Shown: piece after piece, positions 1 through 8,193 of the stretch
How positions within the stretch are numbered: position 1 is the first letter of the stretch
Layout: every line of letters starts with the position of its first letter
NCBI RefSeq assembly: GCF_032842345.1
Contig: NZ_WBKO01000002.1
Coordinates: forward strand, 330,208-394,207
DNA from: Methanoculleus caldifontis
Lineage (GTDB): Archaea; Halobacteriota; Methanomicrobia; Methanomicrobiales; Methanoculleaceae
Direction of reading: 5' to 3'
DNA: 64,000 nt
Notes under the pieces: generated by a model
Databases searched by the model: none
The model's input: only the letters and a program-made list of their open reading frames with translations
Told to the model about the DNA's origin: nothing
Made by a program: the position numbers and the translations under genes

Positions 1-489
1 GTCTGCGCCGTCTACCGCGATGTGGCAGCGCTGATCGGGGTGCTTGAGGATCTCCGGATCCCCGTGCCGGGGAGCGCCGCGCTCCTCGGAGAACACGCCG
101 ACACGGTGCGGCTGCTCTCGATGCTCGATCGCGGGTGCCCCGACCCGGACCGCTTCCTGGCGCTCGCAGGGGAGATACGGGCGGAGGGGGGGAGACCGGA
201 TCCGGTGGCCCTCGGTGAGGCGGCGAGCAGGCGGATCGAAGGCTCTCTCCGCGAAGCGGCCGCCCGACCGGAGGACCCGGAGCCGCTTGAGGAGATCGTC
301 CGTGTTTTTCGGTGTGCAAAGGTATTTGCGCTCCCGCTCACCTTATGGGAGAGCCAGAACCTCTGCATCGCGATGCGCGGGCGGTATGCCGGGATGCAGG
401 AGCAGGCTGGCCGGGGTGACCGGAATGCGGAGCGATGGGCGGAAGCCTTCAGGAGAGCGGCGGCATGTCTTGGCGTGAGGGTGACGTAA
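1..489 (+). CDS. C-terminal part of a probable DUF3536/GH57-associated protein (partial)
   Basis: The reading frame is open from base 1 and runs to the TAA at 487-489, so this is the 3' end of a gene that starts outside the window; about 162 residues are visible. The helical tail with a short LWESQN motif resembles, from memory, the end of DUF3536 proteins that accompany glycoside hydrolase family 57 catalytic domains. The next gene (4-alpha-glucanotransferase) starts 13 bases after the stop on the same strand, and an alpha-glucan phosphorylase follows, so a role in alpha-glucan metabolism fits. No catalytic domain lies within the window, so the family call is tentative. Confidence 0.5.
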   Translation, partial: VCAVYRDVAALIGVLEDLRIPVPGSAALLGEHADTVRLLSMLDRGCPDPDRFLALAGEIRAEGGRPDPVALGEAASRRIEGSLREAAARPEDPEPLEEIVRVFRCAKVFALPLTLWESQNLCIAMRGRYAGMQEQAGRGDRNAERWAEAFRRAAACLGVRVT

Positions 490-502
490 GGAGGGGTGGG
501 GC

Positions 503-1999
503 ATGAACAGGCGGGGCAGCGGGGTTCTCCTGCACATCACGTCCCTGCCGTCGGCATACGGGATCGGCGACCTGGGACCCGCGGCGCACCGGTTCGCGGA
601 TCTTCTCAGCCATGCCGGACAGCGCTACTGGCAGATCCTTCCCTTCAACCCGACATGCCCGGCGTTCGGCAACTCGCCCTACCAGAGCACCTCGGCGTTT
701 GCCGGAAACACCTGGCTCATCAGCCCCGAGCAGATGGTCGCAGACGATCTCCTCGCCCCGGAGGAGATCGCGAACCCGCCGGAGTTCCCGGAGGACCGGG
801 TCGATTACCAGGCGGTCCTCGACTACAAGAACGGCCTCTTCGATAAGGCGTTTGAGCGGTTCAAAGAGGACGGCCCGGATTTCCGCTACAGGGAGTTCGC
901 AGCCGAGAATACGTCGTGGCTCAACGACTACGCCATCTTCGTCGCCCTCAAGGCGGAGTTCTCGGGGAAGGCCTGGGGCGACTGGCCGGCCGGGATCCGG
1001 GACCGGCACGAGGAGGCGCTCCGGAAGTACGGTGCCGAGCTTGCCGACCGGATCCTCCGGGAGAAGTTCCTCCAGCACGTCTTCGACCGCCAGTGGCGGG
1101 CGCTGAAAGGCCACTGCCGCGCCCGCCATCTCCAGATCATCGGGGATATCCCGATCTACCTCACCTACGACAGCGTCGACGTCTGGGCGAACCCGGGGCT
1201 CTTCAAACTCGACGACCAGAAGAAGCCGGCGGCCATCTCGGGGGTTCCCCCGGATGCGTTCAGCGAGACCGGGCAGCTCTGGGGAAACCCGGTCTACAAC
1301 TGGGATGCGCACCGGGAGAGTGGGTTTGCGTGGTGGGAGAGCCGGATCGACCGCACCCTCACCCTCGTCGACCGGCTGCGCCTCGACCATTTCCGGGGGT
1401 TCGCGCAGTTCTGGGAGGTCCCGGCCGGCGAGGAGACCGCACGGAACGGGCGCTGGGTCGACGCGCCCGGCTGGGAGCTCTTCACCATGCTTACCCGGAG
1501 CAGGTCGTGCCTCCCGTTCATCGCCGAGGATCTCGGCTACATCACCTCCGACGTCCACGAGCTGATGGGCCACTTCGGGTTTCCGGGGATGAAGATCCTG
1601 ACCTTCGGCTTCTACGGCGACGTCGCAACAAATCCCCACGCGCCCCACAACATCACGAAGAGCTGCGTCGCCTATACGGGGACGCACGACAACAACACGG
1701 TCCGGGGATGGTTCGAGCACGAGACCTCCAGCGACCAGAAGGACCTCGTCTTCCGCTATATCGGGGGGCCGGTGAGCGCCGACCAGATACACCGGATCCT
1801 GATCCGTCTCGCGATGCTCTCCCCCGCCGACACCGTCATCGTCCCGATGCAGGACATCCTCGGCCTCGGCGAGGAGGCGCGGATGAACCGGCCGGGAACG
1901 ACGGAGGGGAACTGGGAGTGGCGGCTCCGGCCGGAGCAGACAGGAGAGGAGGTCACGCGGGAGTTCGCCGAGGTGACGGGGATCTACGGGAGGAGGTGA
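503..1999 (+). CDS. malQ: 4-alpha-glucanotransferase (amylomaltase, GH77)
   Basis: 498 residues, the usual length for GH77 amylomaltases, which transfer alpha-1,4-glucan segments between maltodextrins in the cytosol. The catalytic motifs are visible in order: LDHFRGF (nucleophile Asp295), FIAEDLG (acid/base Glu342) and TGTHDNNT (Asp396). The N-terminus RGSGVLLHITSLPS is the typical start of the family, and a GGAGG-containing ribosome-binding site lies at 489-493. It is followed by an alpha-glucan phosphorylase, and the pair would process storage glycogen: the transferase remodels short oligosaccharides into phosphorylase substrates. A perfect 6-bp hairpin (GAGGGG/CCCCTC) sits at the stop codon. 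Confidence 0.96.
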   Translation: MNRRGSGVLLHITSLPSAYGIGDLGPAAHRFADLLSHAGQRYWQILPFNPTCPAFGNSPYQSTSAFAGNTWLISPEQMVADDLLAPEEIANPPEFPEDRVDYQAVLDYKNGLFDKAFERFKEDGPDFRYREFAAENTSWLNDYAIFVALKAEFSGKAWGDWPAGIRDRHEEALRKYGAELADRILREKFLQHVFDRQWRALKGHCRARHLQIIGDIPIYLTYDSVDVWANPGLFKLDDQKKPAAISGVPPDAFSETGQLWGNPVYNWDAHRESGFAWWESRIDRTLTLVDRLRLDHFRGFAQFWEVPAGEETARNGRWVDAPGWELFTMLTRSRSCLPFIAEDLGYITSDVHELMGHFGFPGMKILTFGFYGDVATNPHAPHNITKSCVAYTGTHDNNTVRGWFEHETSSDQKDLVFRYIGGPVSADQIHRILIRLAMLSPADTVIVPMQDILGLGEEARMNRPGTTEGNWEWRLRPEQTGEEVTREFAEVTGIYGRR

Positions 2000-2283
2000 G
2001 GGGGCGCACCCCTCGTTTCCACCGCACCGACCGCCGTCGCGCCGGCACCCCTGCAGCAGCAGTCCGGGAGGCTCCCGGTCCCGGAAGAGGATGGAACTCT
2101 CCGGTTCGGGGCATCTGCCGGGCGCCCGGCATGCTGTGCGCCGTATCTGTTTCTCAGTAGTCTCGCCACCGGGAAAACCCATTATTTGGCGAATTTTTTT
2201 AATATATCCAAGTAAATCAAAAATCCGTAGACATATATAATAATAAACACGGACAGTACACCACTTAAAAGGGGACAGAATTC
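2000..2283 (+). promoter_or_regulatory. Intergenic region with promoter of the phosphorylase gene
   Basis: GC-rich up to about 2170, then strongly AT-rich. A TATA-like run (ATATATAA, about 2233-2240) lies some 45 bases before the ATG, so transcription would start near 2262, followed by a GGGG ribosome-binding site at 2271-2274. An 18-base motif ATATCCAAGTAAATCAAA at about 2204-2221 recurs with two mismatches at 6294-6311 in front of another gene. No gene is visible. Confidence 0.5.
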
Positions 2284-4521
2284 ATGCGGGATTTACCACG
2301 CGATCAGTTTACCCACATCCCGGAACGGATCTCCGGGCTCGTCGACCTCGCCTACAACCTCTGGTGGAGCTGGAATCCGGAGGCCCGGATACTCTTCAAG
2401 CAGTTGAACCGGCAGGCGTGGAAGGAGAGCGTCCACAACCCGGTCCGGATGCTCCGCGCGATACCGGCGGAGTTCCTGCAGCGGGCGGCGGAGAACCCCG
2501 CGTACCTGCACCGCTACGACGTCATCATGCACCGGTTCAGGAAGTACATGGACGCCACCGGGACCTGGTTCTCCGAGGAGTACCCCGGCCGCCCTCCGCT
2601 CTCCATCGCCTACTTCTCGGCCGAGTACGGGCTCCACCACTCGCTTCCCTTCTACGCGGGAGGACTCGGGTTCCTCGCCGGCGACCACCTCAAGGAAGCG
2701 AGCGATCTCGGCCTCCCGATGGTCGCCGTCGGGTTCATGTACTCCCAGGGCTACCTGCACCAGCACGTCAACCCCGACGGCTGGCAGGAGGGGATCACCG
2801 AACCGGTCGACCGCGACGCGGCCCCGATCACCCGGGTGCTCGACGCTGCCGGCGAAGACCTGGTGGTCCGCGTCCCGCACATCGACCCGCCCATCTACGT
2901 CGCCGTCTGGAAGGTCCGGGTCGGCCGGATCCCGCTCTATCTCCTCGATACGAACGTCGCCTGCAACAGCCCCGGCAACAGGGAGATCTCGTCCCGGCTC
3001 TATACGGGAGACCAGGAGCAGCGTCTCCGCCAGGAGATCGTCCTCGGGATCGGGGGGAGAAAGGTGCTTCACTCGCTCGGCATCGAGTACTCGGCGGTGC
3101 ACTTAAACGAAGGCCACCCGGCATTCGCCCTCCTCGAGCGGATCCGCGAGCGGGTCGAGCGGGGGATAGACTTTGATGCGGCACTCGGCGAGGTGCAGGC
3201 GACGTCGGTCTTCACCACGCACACGCCCGTCCCGGCGGGCCACGACGTCTTCCCCGCCGACCTCATCGACCGCTACTTCAAGACCTACTACCCGGCGCTC
3301 GGCATCGACCGGACCCGGTTCCTCCAGCTCGGCGTCCATCCAGAGAGCCCCGGCGCAGGGTTCAACATGACCGCGTTCGCCCTGCGCGCCTCGGCACACC
3401 ACAACGGGGTCTCGCGGGCGAACGGGACCGTCACGCGGAAGATGTGGAGCTGCCTCTGGCCGGGGACGGCAGGGGCGACGGTGCCCATCGACCACGTCAC
3501 GAACGGCGTCCACGTGCCGACCTGGCTGAACCCCCGCATGAAGAACCTCTACGACCGCTACATCGGGCCCATCTCTCCCGGCTGGCTCTCGGAGCACGAC
3601 GACCCGGCGGTCTGGGAGCTCATCGACGAGATCCCCGACGACGAACTCTGGCGCCTCCACCTCCACCTGAAGGCAAAACTGATCTCCCGGCTCCGGGAGC
3701 GGGAGCGGGTCAGGTGGACAGTTCACAGCGGCGGCAGAGCGGACCGGGCGGCAGGAGGAGCGTTCCTCAACCCCTCGGTCCTGACGATCGGGTTCGCCCG
3801 CCGGTTCTCGACCTACAAGCGGGCGCAGCTCATCTTCGAGGACCCGGAACGCCTGAAGAGGATCCTGAACAACCCCTGGTACCCCGTCCAGATCGTCTTC
3901 GCCGGCAAGGCCCATCCGGCCGACGACGGAGGGAAACGGGTGCTCCAGAAGATCTACCGCTACGCGCAGCAGCCCGAGTTCGCTGGAAGGATCGCCTTCG
4001 TCGAGGACTACGGCGAGCAGGTGGCCCAGTACCTGGTGCACGGCGTCGATGTCTGGTTGAACAACCCCCTCCCCCCGATGGAGGCGAGCGGCACGAGCGG
4101 GATGAAGGCCGCGCTGAACGGCGTCTTAAACCTCTCCATCCTCGACGGCTGGTGGATCGAGGGTTACAACGGCAGGAACGGCTGGGCGTTCGGCAACGAG
4201 GAGACCGGCTGCGAGGGGAGAGACCGCGCCGACGCCTCGGCGATCTACGACCTGCTCGAGAAGGAGGTCGTCCCGCTCTACTACGACCGCTCCATCGACG
4301 ACGTCCCCCACGGGTGGGTGAGGATGATGAAGGAGTCGATCAAGAGCAACGGTCCCCGGTTCTCGGCCCGCCGGATGGTGAAAGAGTATGTCACCCGGTA
4401 TTACCCGTCCCTCCTGAAGGGTGCCGGCGGGGAGTTTGCCCGGACCGGGGCCGCAGCAAAACCCCGGAAGCAGGCCTGGAATCCGCGGACGCAGGAGAAG
4501 ACCCGGGAAGAGGGCGCCTGA
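2284..4521 (+). CDS. glgP: Alpha-glucan (glycogen) phosphorylase, GT35, with N-terminal DUF3417
   Basis: 745 residues. It phosphorolyses alpha-1,4-glucans to glucose-1-phosphate using pyridoxal phosphate. Residues about 10-115 match the DUF3417 extension found in the short prokaryotic/archaeal phosphorylases, and the rest is the GT35 catalytic region. The PLP-binding block SGTSGMKAALNGVLNLS is present with Lys608 as the Schiff-base lysine, followed by LDGWW. Other landmarks are HLNEGHPAF, FTTHTPVPAGHD and RRFSTYKR. It is preceded by its own AT-rich promoter region, so it need not be co-transcribed with malQ. The C-terminal 40 residues are low complexity and poorly conserved in appearance. Confidence 0.96.
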   Translation: MRDLPRDQFTHIPERISGLVDLAYNLWWSWNPEARILFKQLNRQAWKESVHNPVRMLRAIPAEFLQRAAENPAYLHRYDVIMHRFRKYMDATGTWFSEEYPGRPPLSIAYFSAEYGLHHSLPFYAGGLGFLAGDHLKEASDLGLPMVAVGFMYSQGYLHQHVNPDGWQEGITEPVDRDAAPITRVLDAAGEDLVVRVPHIDPPIYVAVWKVRVGRIPLYLLDTNVACNSPGNREISSRLYTGDQEQRLRQEIVLGIGGRKVLHSLGIEYSAVHLNEGHPAFALLERIRERVERGIDFDAALGEVQATSVFTTHTPVPAGHDVFPADLIDRYFKTYYPALGIDRTRFLQLGVHPESPGAGFNMTAFALRASAHHNGVSRANGTVTRKMWSCLWPGTAGATVPIDHVTNGVHVPTWLNPRMKNLYDRYIGPISPGWLSEHDDPAVWELIDEIPDDELWRLHLHLKAKLISRLRERERVRWTVHSGGRADRAAGGAFLNPSVLTIGFARRFSTYKRAQLIFEDPERLKRILNNPWYPVQIVFAGKAHPADDGGKRVLQKIYRYAQQPEFAGRIAFVEDYGEQVAQYLVHGVDVWLNNPLPPMEASGTSGMKAALNGVLNLSILDGWWIEGYNGRNGWAFGNEETGCEGRDRADASAIYDLLEKEVVPLYYDRSIDDVPHGWVRMMKESIKSNGPRFSARRMVKEYVTRYYPSLLKGAGGEFARTGAAAKPRKQAWNPRTQEKTREEGA

Positions 4522-4533
4522 GGGCCGCTTCCC

Positions 4534-4833
4534 TCACTCCTGCTCCTGCCGGCCCTCGTCGGGCGCCGCCTGAAGACCACGCCCGCTGTGCGGAGACCGT
4601 CCGCCCGCTTGCGCCACACGTTTCCGGGTCTCGGCGCTCGCTGCCTGCAGACCCCTCGCCCCGTGCGGCGCCCTGCCCCCGGCCCTCGCGACCCGGCGCC
4701 GGGTCTCGCGGGAAGCCGCCTGGAGCCCTCGTTCTGCGTGCGGGGCGAGACCGCCGGTCCTCGCGACACGCTTCCGGGTCGCTTCGTCTGCGGCGGCGAG
4801 ACCGCGCCCCGCCTTCTTCTTCTCTCCGGCCAT
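4534..4833 (-). CDS. Small basic protein with KGG-like tandem repeats
   Basis: 99 residues made almost wholly of an approximately 26-residue repeat of the form RGLxAAxxETRKRVAxxGGxxPH, three full copies plus a partial fourth. This resembles the KGG/stress-induced acidophilic repeat of small desiccation- or stress-related proteins, which are hydrophilic and probably disordered. The start at 4833 is preferred over the longer ATG at 4881 because GGAGGG lies 7 bases upstream and the first residues become MAGEKKKAGRG. Its 3' end faces the end of the phosphorylase gene. The function is unknown; the family call rests on repeat pattern only. Confidence 0.65.
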   Translation of the reverse strand: MAGEKKKAGRGLAAADEATRKRVARTGGLAPHAERGLQAASRETRRRVARAGGRAPHGARGLQAASAETRKRVAQAGGRSPHSGRGLQAAPDEGRQEQE

Positions 4834-5019
4834 GCTCCGACCCTCCGGCGACAGCGGGCGTCCTGCCGGACGCGCGCTCACGCCCGGCTTACGCCGCCCC
4901 CTATCCCCGCGACACCGGACACCAGCGCAGAATAAGATAAATGTTTGCAGAATGCCGGCCCCGTCCCGGAGCAGCGGGACGCAACCGGAGAACGGGATGT
5001 GCCGGGCCGCCGGCGCCGT

Positions 5020-5757
5020 TCACGCCCCTTCCTGCAGGTCCCGGATCATCCGCCGGACCTGGCCGAACTGCACGTCCGGCGTGGTGAAGATACAGAGATA
5101 CTCGTCTCCGCGGGGGGCGATGATGACGTTTCCGCCGCGATAAAAGATCGTCATCTGCATGAACGCTCCCGATGCCGGCGTGGCCGACTGCAGGCTCTCT
5201 GCCCACCGGAGCAGTTCTTCGGCAAAGACGACGGTGTATTCGGCGTCGATCGCTCCGGCGGAAGAGACGCAGAGGCCGTCGGCGAAGCAGGCCACTGCAG
5301 TCACTCCCGGCTGTTGCAGCACCGCCGCGAGCGGGCCGGATTCCTGCCGGGGAGGGGCGTTGCCGGCGGGGAGGGGCGTGCCCGTGCCGTTGCTCCTGCC
5401 GCTCTCCTCGCCGGAAGGACCGGCCGCCGGGGAGTCGCAACCGGGCTGGAGGAGGGCCTGCAGTTCTCTCGAGACGGCGAGAGCCTCCTGCAACTCCTCC
5501 GGCCCGTACTTCCGGAGACCGAAGTCGAGGATGGGCTGACTCCCGAAGTACTTCAGCGCAGGCGGCCCGGCGAGGGACTTCAACGGGTGCTTGAAGTAGG
5601 CAGCGAGCGGCTCCCCCTTCTGCACCAGCAGGAAGCCTTCGCCGTCCTGTGCCGTGATCCGCACCGCCCCGGCAAAGCGGGACGTGTGGGTGAAGATCCA
5701 CTGGAGCGATGCCTGCATCTCCCCGATGGCCTTTCCCTCAGGTAATCTCTCCATCAT
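5020..5757 (-). CDS. Roadblock/LC7 domain protein with an N-terminal effector-like domain
   Basis: 245 residues. The N-terminal ~100 residues (GEMQASLQWIFTHTS onward, with FLLVQKGEPLAAYF and PILDFGLRKYGPEEL) form a domain seen with methanogen regulatory proteins and similar in style to DUF4388/DUF2226. A Gly/Pro/Ser-rich linker follows at about 107-143. The last ~100 residues, from LAAVLQQPGVTAVACFADG to DLQEGA, have the alternating strands and helix of a Roadblock/LC7 (MglB-type) dimerisation domain, which usually regulates small GTPases or builds signalling scaffolds. It lies downstream of the HAMP protein gene on the same strand (93-base gap), and the two probably form an operon. No GTPase gene is in the window. 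Confidence 0.7.
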   Translation of the reverse strand: MMERLPEGKAIGEMQASLQWIFTHTSRFAGAVRITAQDGEGFLLVQKGEPLAAYFKHPLKSLAGPPALKYFGSQPILDFGLRKYGPEELQEALAVSRELQALLQPGCDSPAAGPSGEESGRSNGTGTPLPAGNAPPRQESGPLAAVLQQPGVTAVACFADGLCVSSAGAIDAEYTVVFAEELLRWAESLQSATPASGAFMQMTIFYRGGNVIIAPRGDEYLCIFTTPDVQFGQVRRMIRDLQEGA

Positions 5758-5850
5758 CCGGTCTCCTGCTGCTCTCGTCCCCGCCCCTCATCTCCTGCAG
5801 ACGGGAGAGAAGGGATATCGGAGAGAACGGTTCTCACCGTGCCGTCCCTC

Positions 5851-6279
5851 CTACTCGGCATCGTCCTTCGCAAGCGTATCGAGGATCCTGTACGAGTTGA
5901 TCAGGCGGTCGAATGCGACTGCAAGCTCGCCGATCTCGTCGTTGCTCGTCACCGTGATCTCGGTATTCGCGAGGTTGCCCTGGCTCACCCGGGTCGCAAC
6001 CTCCGAGAGCTGCTCGATGGGGGCCGTGATGCTCTTTGCGAGGTAGAAGCTCCACATCAGGATCACGGAGAGCGTGAGCAGCGTCAGGATGATGATCCCG
6101 TTCTGCAGACCAAGCGTGGCGATGACGCTCCCGGCGTCCCCCGCCGAGACGATCCCGAGCAGGAAGACCGGGATGACTGCGACGGTGAGCATGCTCACCA
6201 TAAGTTTGTAGAAAATCGGAATCTGGATGACGAGCCCGTCCCGCCGTATCCCGACCTCCTGGGGGAAGATTTCAGCCAT
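5851..6279 (-). CDS. Membrane protein with a HAMP domain and no output domain
   Basis: 142 residues. There is a short cytoplasmic N-terminus, two closely spaced hydrophobic segments (about 24-47 and 57-78) with little extracytoplasmic loop, then a canonical HAMP linker beginning KSITAPIEQLSEVATRVSQG and containing SNDEIGELAVAFDRL. The protein stops about 20 residues after HAMP, so it has neither a periplasmic sensor domain nor a kinase or methyl-accepting output. The downstream roadblock/LC7 gene may encode the partner that receives the signal; this is an inference from gene order. The upstream region is AT-rich and carries a motif shared with the phosphorylase promoter. Confidence 0.8.
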   Translation of the reverse strand: MAEIFPQEVGIRRDGLVIQIPIFYKLMVSMLTVAVIPVFLLGIVSAGDAGSVIATLGLQNGIIILTLLTLSVILMWSFYLAKSITAPIEQLSEVATRVSQGNLANTEITVTSNDEIGELAVAFDRLINSYRILDTLAKDDAE

Positions 6280-6662
6280 GAGAGATTATTATTAAATCCA
6301 AGTATATCAAACTATTCTTTATCGAATCACGATTAGTATAGATTATATCACTTTTTGCTCGAGAAGAAACCCTATTATCCTCATTAAAGCACATTTTATC
6401 CAAATTTCAAAATAATTTACCCAGATAAACGGGATGTCATTTACAGCGAAGGGCCGGATAAAAACCCTGCATCACAAACATTCACGGGCCTGCTGCAGAA
6501 TATGATTATTATTCACCCGGACAGCCCGCCGGGAGGAGCCCCCGGAGGCCCGTCTCCCGGCGCGGCAGAGGCATCCTAGAGGCATCGACAGATTGATACT
6601 GCGTGCGGAGGAGTGGGGGTGAGCATACCGTCACGCTCGTGCAACCGGATACGGAGGGAGAG
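6280..6662. other. AT-rich divergent intergenic region
   Basis: About 380 bases between the divergent HAMP and DUF2121 genes. The half next to the HAMP gene is very AT-rich and holds several TATA-like runs plus the sequence AAATCCAAGTATATCAAA (6294-6311), nearly identical to 2204-2221. A GGAGGGAG ribosome-binding site at 6653-6660 serves the DUF2121 gene. I see no further gene. Confidence 0.5.
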
Positions 6663-7235
6663 ATGACTCTCGTGATCGCATTCATCGGCAACAAGGGCGC
6701 CGTAATGGCAGGGGATATGCGGGAGATCGCGTTCCAGGGCGATGACGCCCGCATCGAGGAGCTCGAACGCGAACTCTACAGCGGCTCGATCACAACCGAC
6801 GACGACCTGCAGAGACGGGCCGAAGAGATCGGCGTGACGATCAGGGTCAGGGACGATAAGGTCAAGGTGACCCAGCAGAACGGGGTCCTCATCGGCGAGG
6901 TTACCGAGTCTGAGGGTTTGAAGATCGCAAAGAAGAGGCTGTACGCCACGAGAGGGAGCTATGCAATCGCGGAGGTGGTCGACTCCCGGCAGCGGGTGAT
7001 GCAGAAGGGCATGTCAGGCAACTTCGTGGTGCTCGGGAACGAGGTCACAAAGAGGGTCGCCAACGAGTTTATCCAGGGGGCGTGGGAGGGGGGAACGCTC
7101 CAGGACGCCATACGGATCATCATGTTCATCATGCAGGCGGCGGCCGGCATGACGGCGTCGGTGAGCAGGACATTCGTACTGGTACACACCGATCTCGCGG
7201 CCAACCTCGCTGATGCCGTCAGCCGTGAGGGGTGA
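6663..7235 (+). CDS. DUF2121 family protein (methanogen-type)
   Basis: 190 residues from the ATG at 6663. This start is chosen over 6603 because GGAGGGAG sits just upstream and the protein then begins MTLVIAFIGNKGAVMAGDMR. That beginning, with a small hydrophobic strand, GNKG, and AGDMRE, is the hallmark of DUF2121, a family largely confined to methanogens and reminiscent of Ntn-hydrolase/proteasome-like folds. The later part (GNFVVLGNEVTKRVANEFI, AAGMTASVSRTFVLV) continues in the same style. The biochemical function is unknown. It is transcribed alone, towards the eIF1A gene. Confidence 0.75.
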   Translation: MTLVIAFIGNKGAVMAGDMREIAFQGDDARIEELERELYSGSITTDDDLQRRAEEIGVTIRVRDDKVKVTQQNGVLIGEVTESEGLKIAKKRLYATRGSYAIAEVVDSRQRVMQKGMSGNFVVLGNEVTKRVANEFIQGAWEGGTLQDAIRIIMFIMQAAAGMTASVSRTFVLVHTDLAANLADAVSREG

Positions 7236-7310
7236 TACCTCCTTGATACGGAGCCTGCCGGCGGCCGGCAATGGCGCTTCGGCCGCAGCACAGAAAACGC
7301 ACGTGGGTTA

Positions 7311-7628
7311 TTACTGGCTGAGGTAGTTATGCCTCTTGAGCCAGTCAACCTGAGGCTTGATGTAGCGATAGACGATATCGCACTTCTCGTCCTGGAAACT
7401 CCAGGGAACGACGATTAATAGGTCACCCTCGCGTATCCAGAGCCGCTTCTTGATCTTGCCCTTGATCCGGCCGGTACGCGTGACGCCGTCCTCGCAGCGG
7501 ACGCGGATGTGGTTTGCCCCGAGCATCAGGTCGGCTCTGGCAAATATTTCCTGGTTCCGCTTCTTCGGCAGCCGTACCCGTACGATCTCTTCACTTTCGT
7601 TGTTCTGGGTTCCTCGTGTATTCGTCAG
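7311..7628 (-). CDS. eif1A: Translation initiation factor eIF1A (aIF1A), probable CTG start
   Basis: S1-like OB-fold factor that promotes scanning or start selection on the 30S subunit. The conserved core MLGANHIRVRCEDGVTR, GRIKGKIKKRLWIREGDLL and YRYIKPQVDWLKR is complete. The first ATG (7526) would delete the conserved N-terminal strand EEIVRVRLPKKRNQEIF. That segment is encoded upstream in frame, and no ATG, GTG or TTG precedes it before an in-frame TAA at 7629-7631. The first codon after the TAA is CTG (7626-7628), with GGAG 8 bases upstream (7637-7640). Starting there gives 105 residues, the normal family length, so a CTG start is the best reading. Confidence 0.85.
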   Translation of the reverse strand: MTNTRGTQNNESEEIVRVRLPKKRNQEIFARADLMLGANHIRVRCEDGVTRTGRIKGKIKKRLWIREGDLLIVVPWSFQDEKCDIVYRYIKPQVDWLKRHNYLSQ

Positions 7629-7643
7629 TTAATCAACTCCATG

Positions 7644-7932
7644 ACAGGTGGGGATGGGATACACCTGCGACTCTCGCCTGGCGTGTATACAAAGGCTTCG
7701 GGTCACTATTAATGTATCTGTCATGGGAAGACCTGCCGACCGCAGAATCCAGCGGGGAGCCCGGGCACCCCGGGCGCCGGCCCCCCCGAAGAGGGGGCCG
7801 CATCGACGAGACACTGGAGACGGTACGGCGGCTTTCCCCCGGCATCCGGGCGAGATGCCCCCGACCGCCGCCCCGGGCCACCGCCGAAGCATAGTTAAAG
7901 TTTGAGCGTACATGTGTGACGAGGACCTTTGA
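7644..7932. other. Divergent intergenic region with a strong GC hairpin
   Basis: Between eIF1A (minus) and the RRM gene (plus). A TATA-like GTATACAAAG lies near 7683 and a second, TAGTTAAAG, near 7891-7899; the latter is correctly spaced for a short leader of the RRM gene. Between them is GC-rich sequence with a strong hairpin around 7780-7802 (GGCCCCCCC paired to GGGGGCC). A small structured RNA started from the first TATA-like element is possible but unproven. Confidence 0.35.
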
Positions 7933-8193
7933 ATGGAAAGCAGCAAGCTGTACGTCGGAAACCTCACCTACTCGGTAAATGAAGAGCAGTTGAAAGAATT
8001 GTTTGCCCGGTACGGGACGGTGACTGACGTCAGAGTCATTGAGCGCAAAGGGTTCGGGTTTGTTGAGATGTCCAGCCCCGAAGAGGCTGAGCAGGCAAAA
8101 GAAGGCCTGAACGACACCGTATTCGAAGGCCGCACCTTAAAGATCGACGAGGCACGGCCCCCGAGACCGAGAAGCGACTTCCGCCGGTATTAA
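7933..8193 (+). CDS. RNA-binding protein with a single RRM domain
   Basis: 86 residues, essentially one RNA recognition motif. RNP2 is LYVGNL (residues ~6-11) and RNP1 is KGFGFVEM (~37-44), so both aromatic RNA-stacking positions are present. A short basic tail PRPRSDFRRY follows. Single-RRM proteins like this are common in bacteria (cyanobacterial Rbp type) and patchy in archaea; some methanogens have them, probably by transfer. The ATG lies about 35 bases after a TATA-like element, and a U-rich stretch (about 8226-8237) downstream may end transcription. Confidence 0.92.
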   Translation: MESSKLYVGNLTYSVNEEQLKELFARYGTVTDVRVIERKGFGFVEMSSPEEAEQAKEGLNDTVFEGRTLKIDEARPPRPRSDFRRY

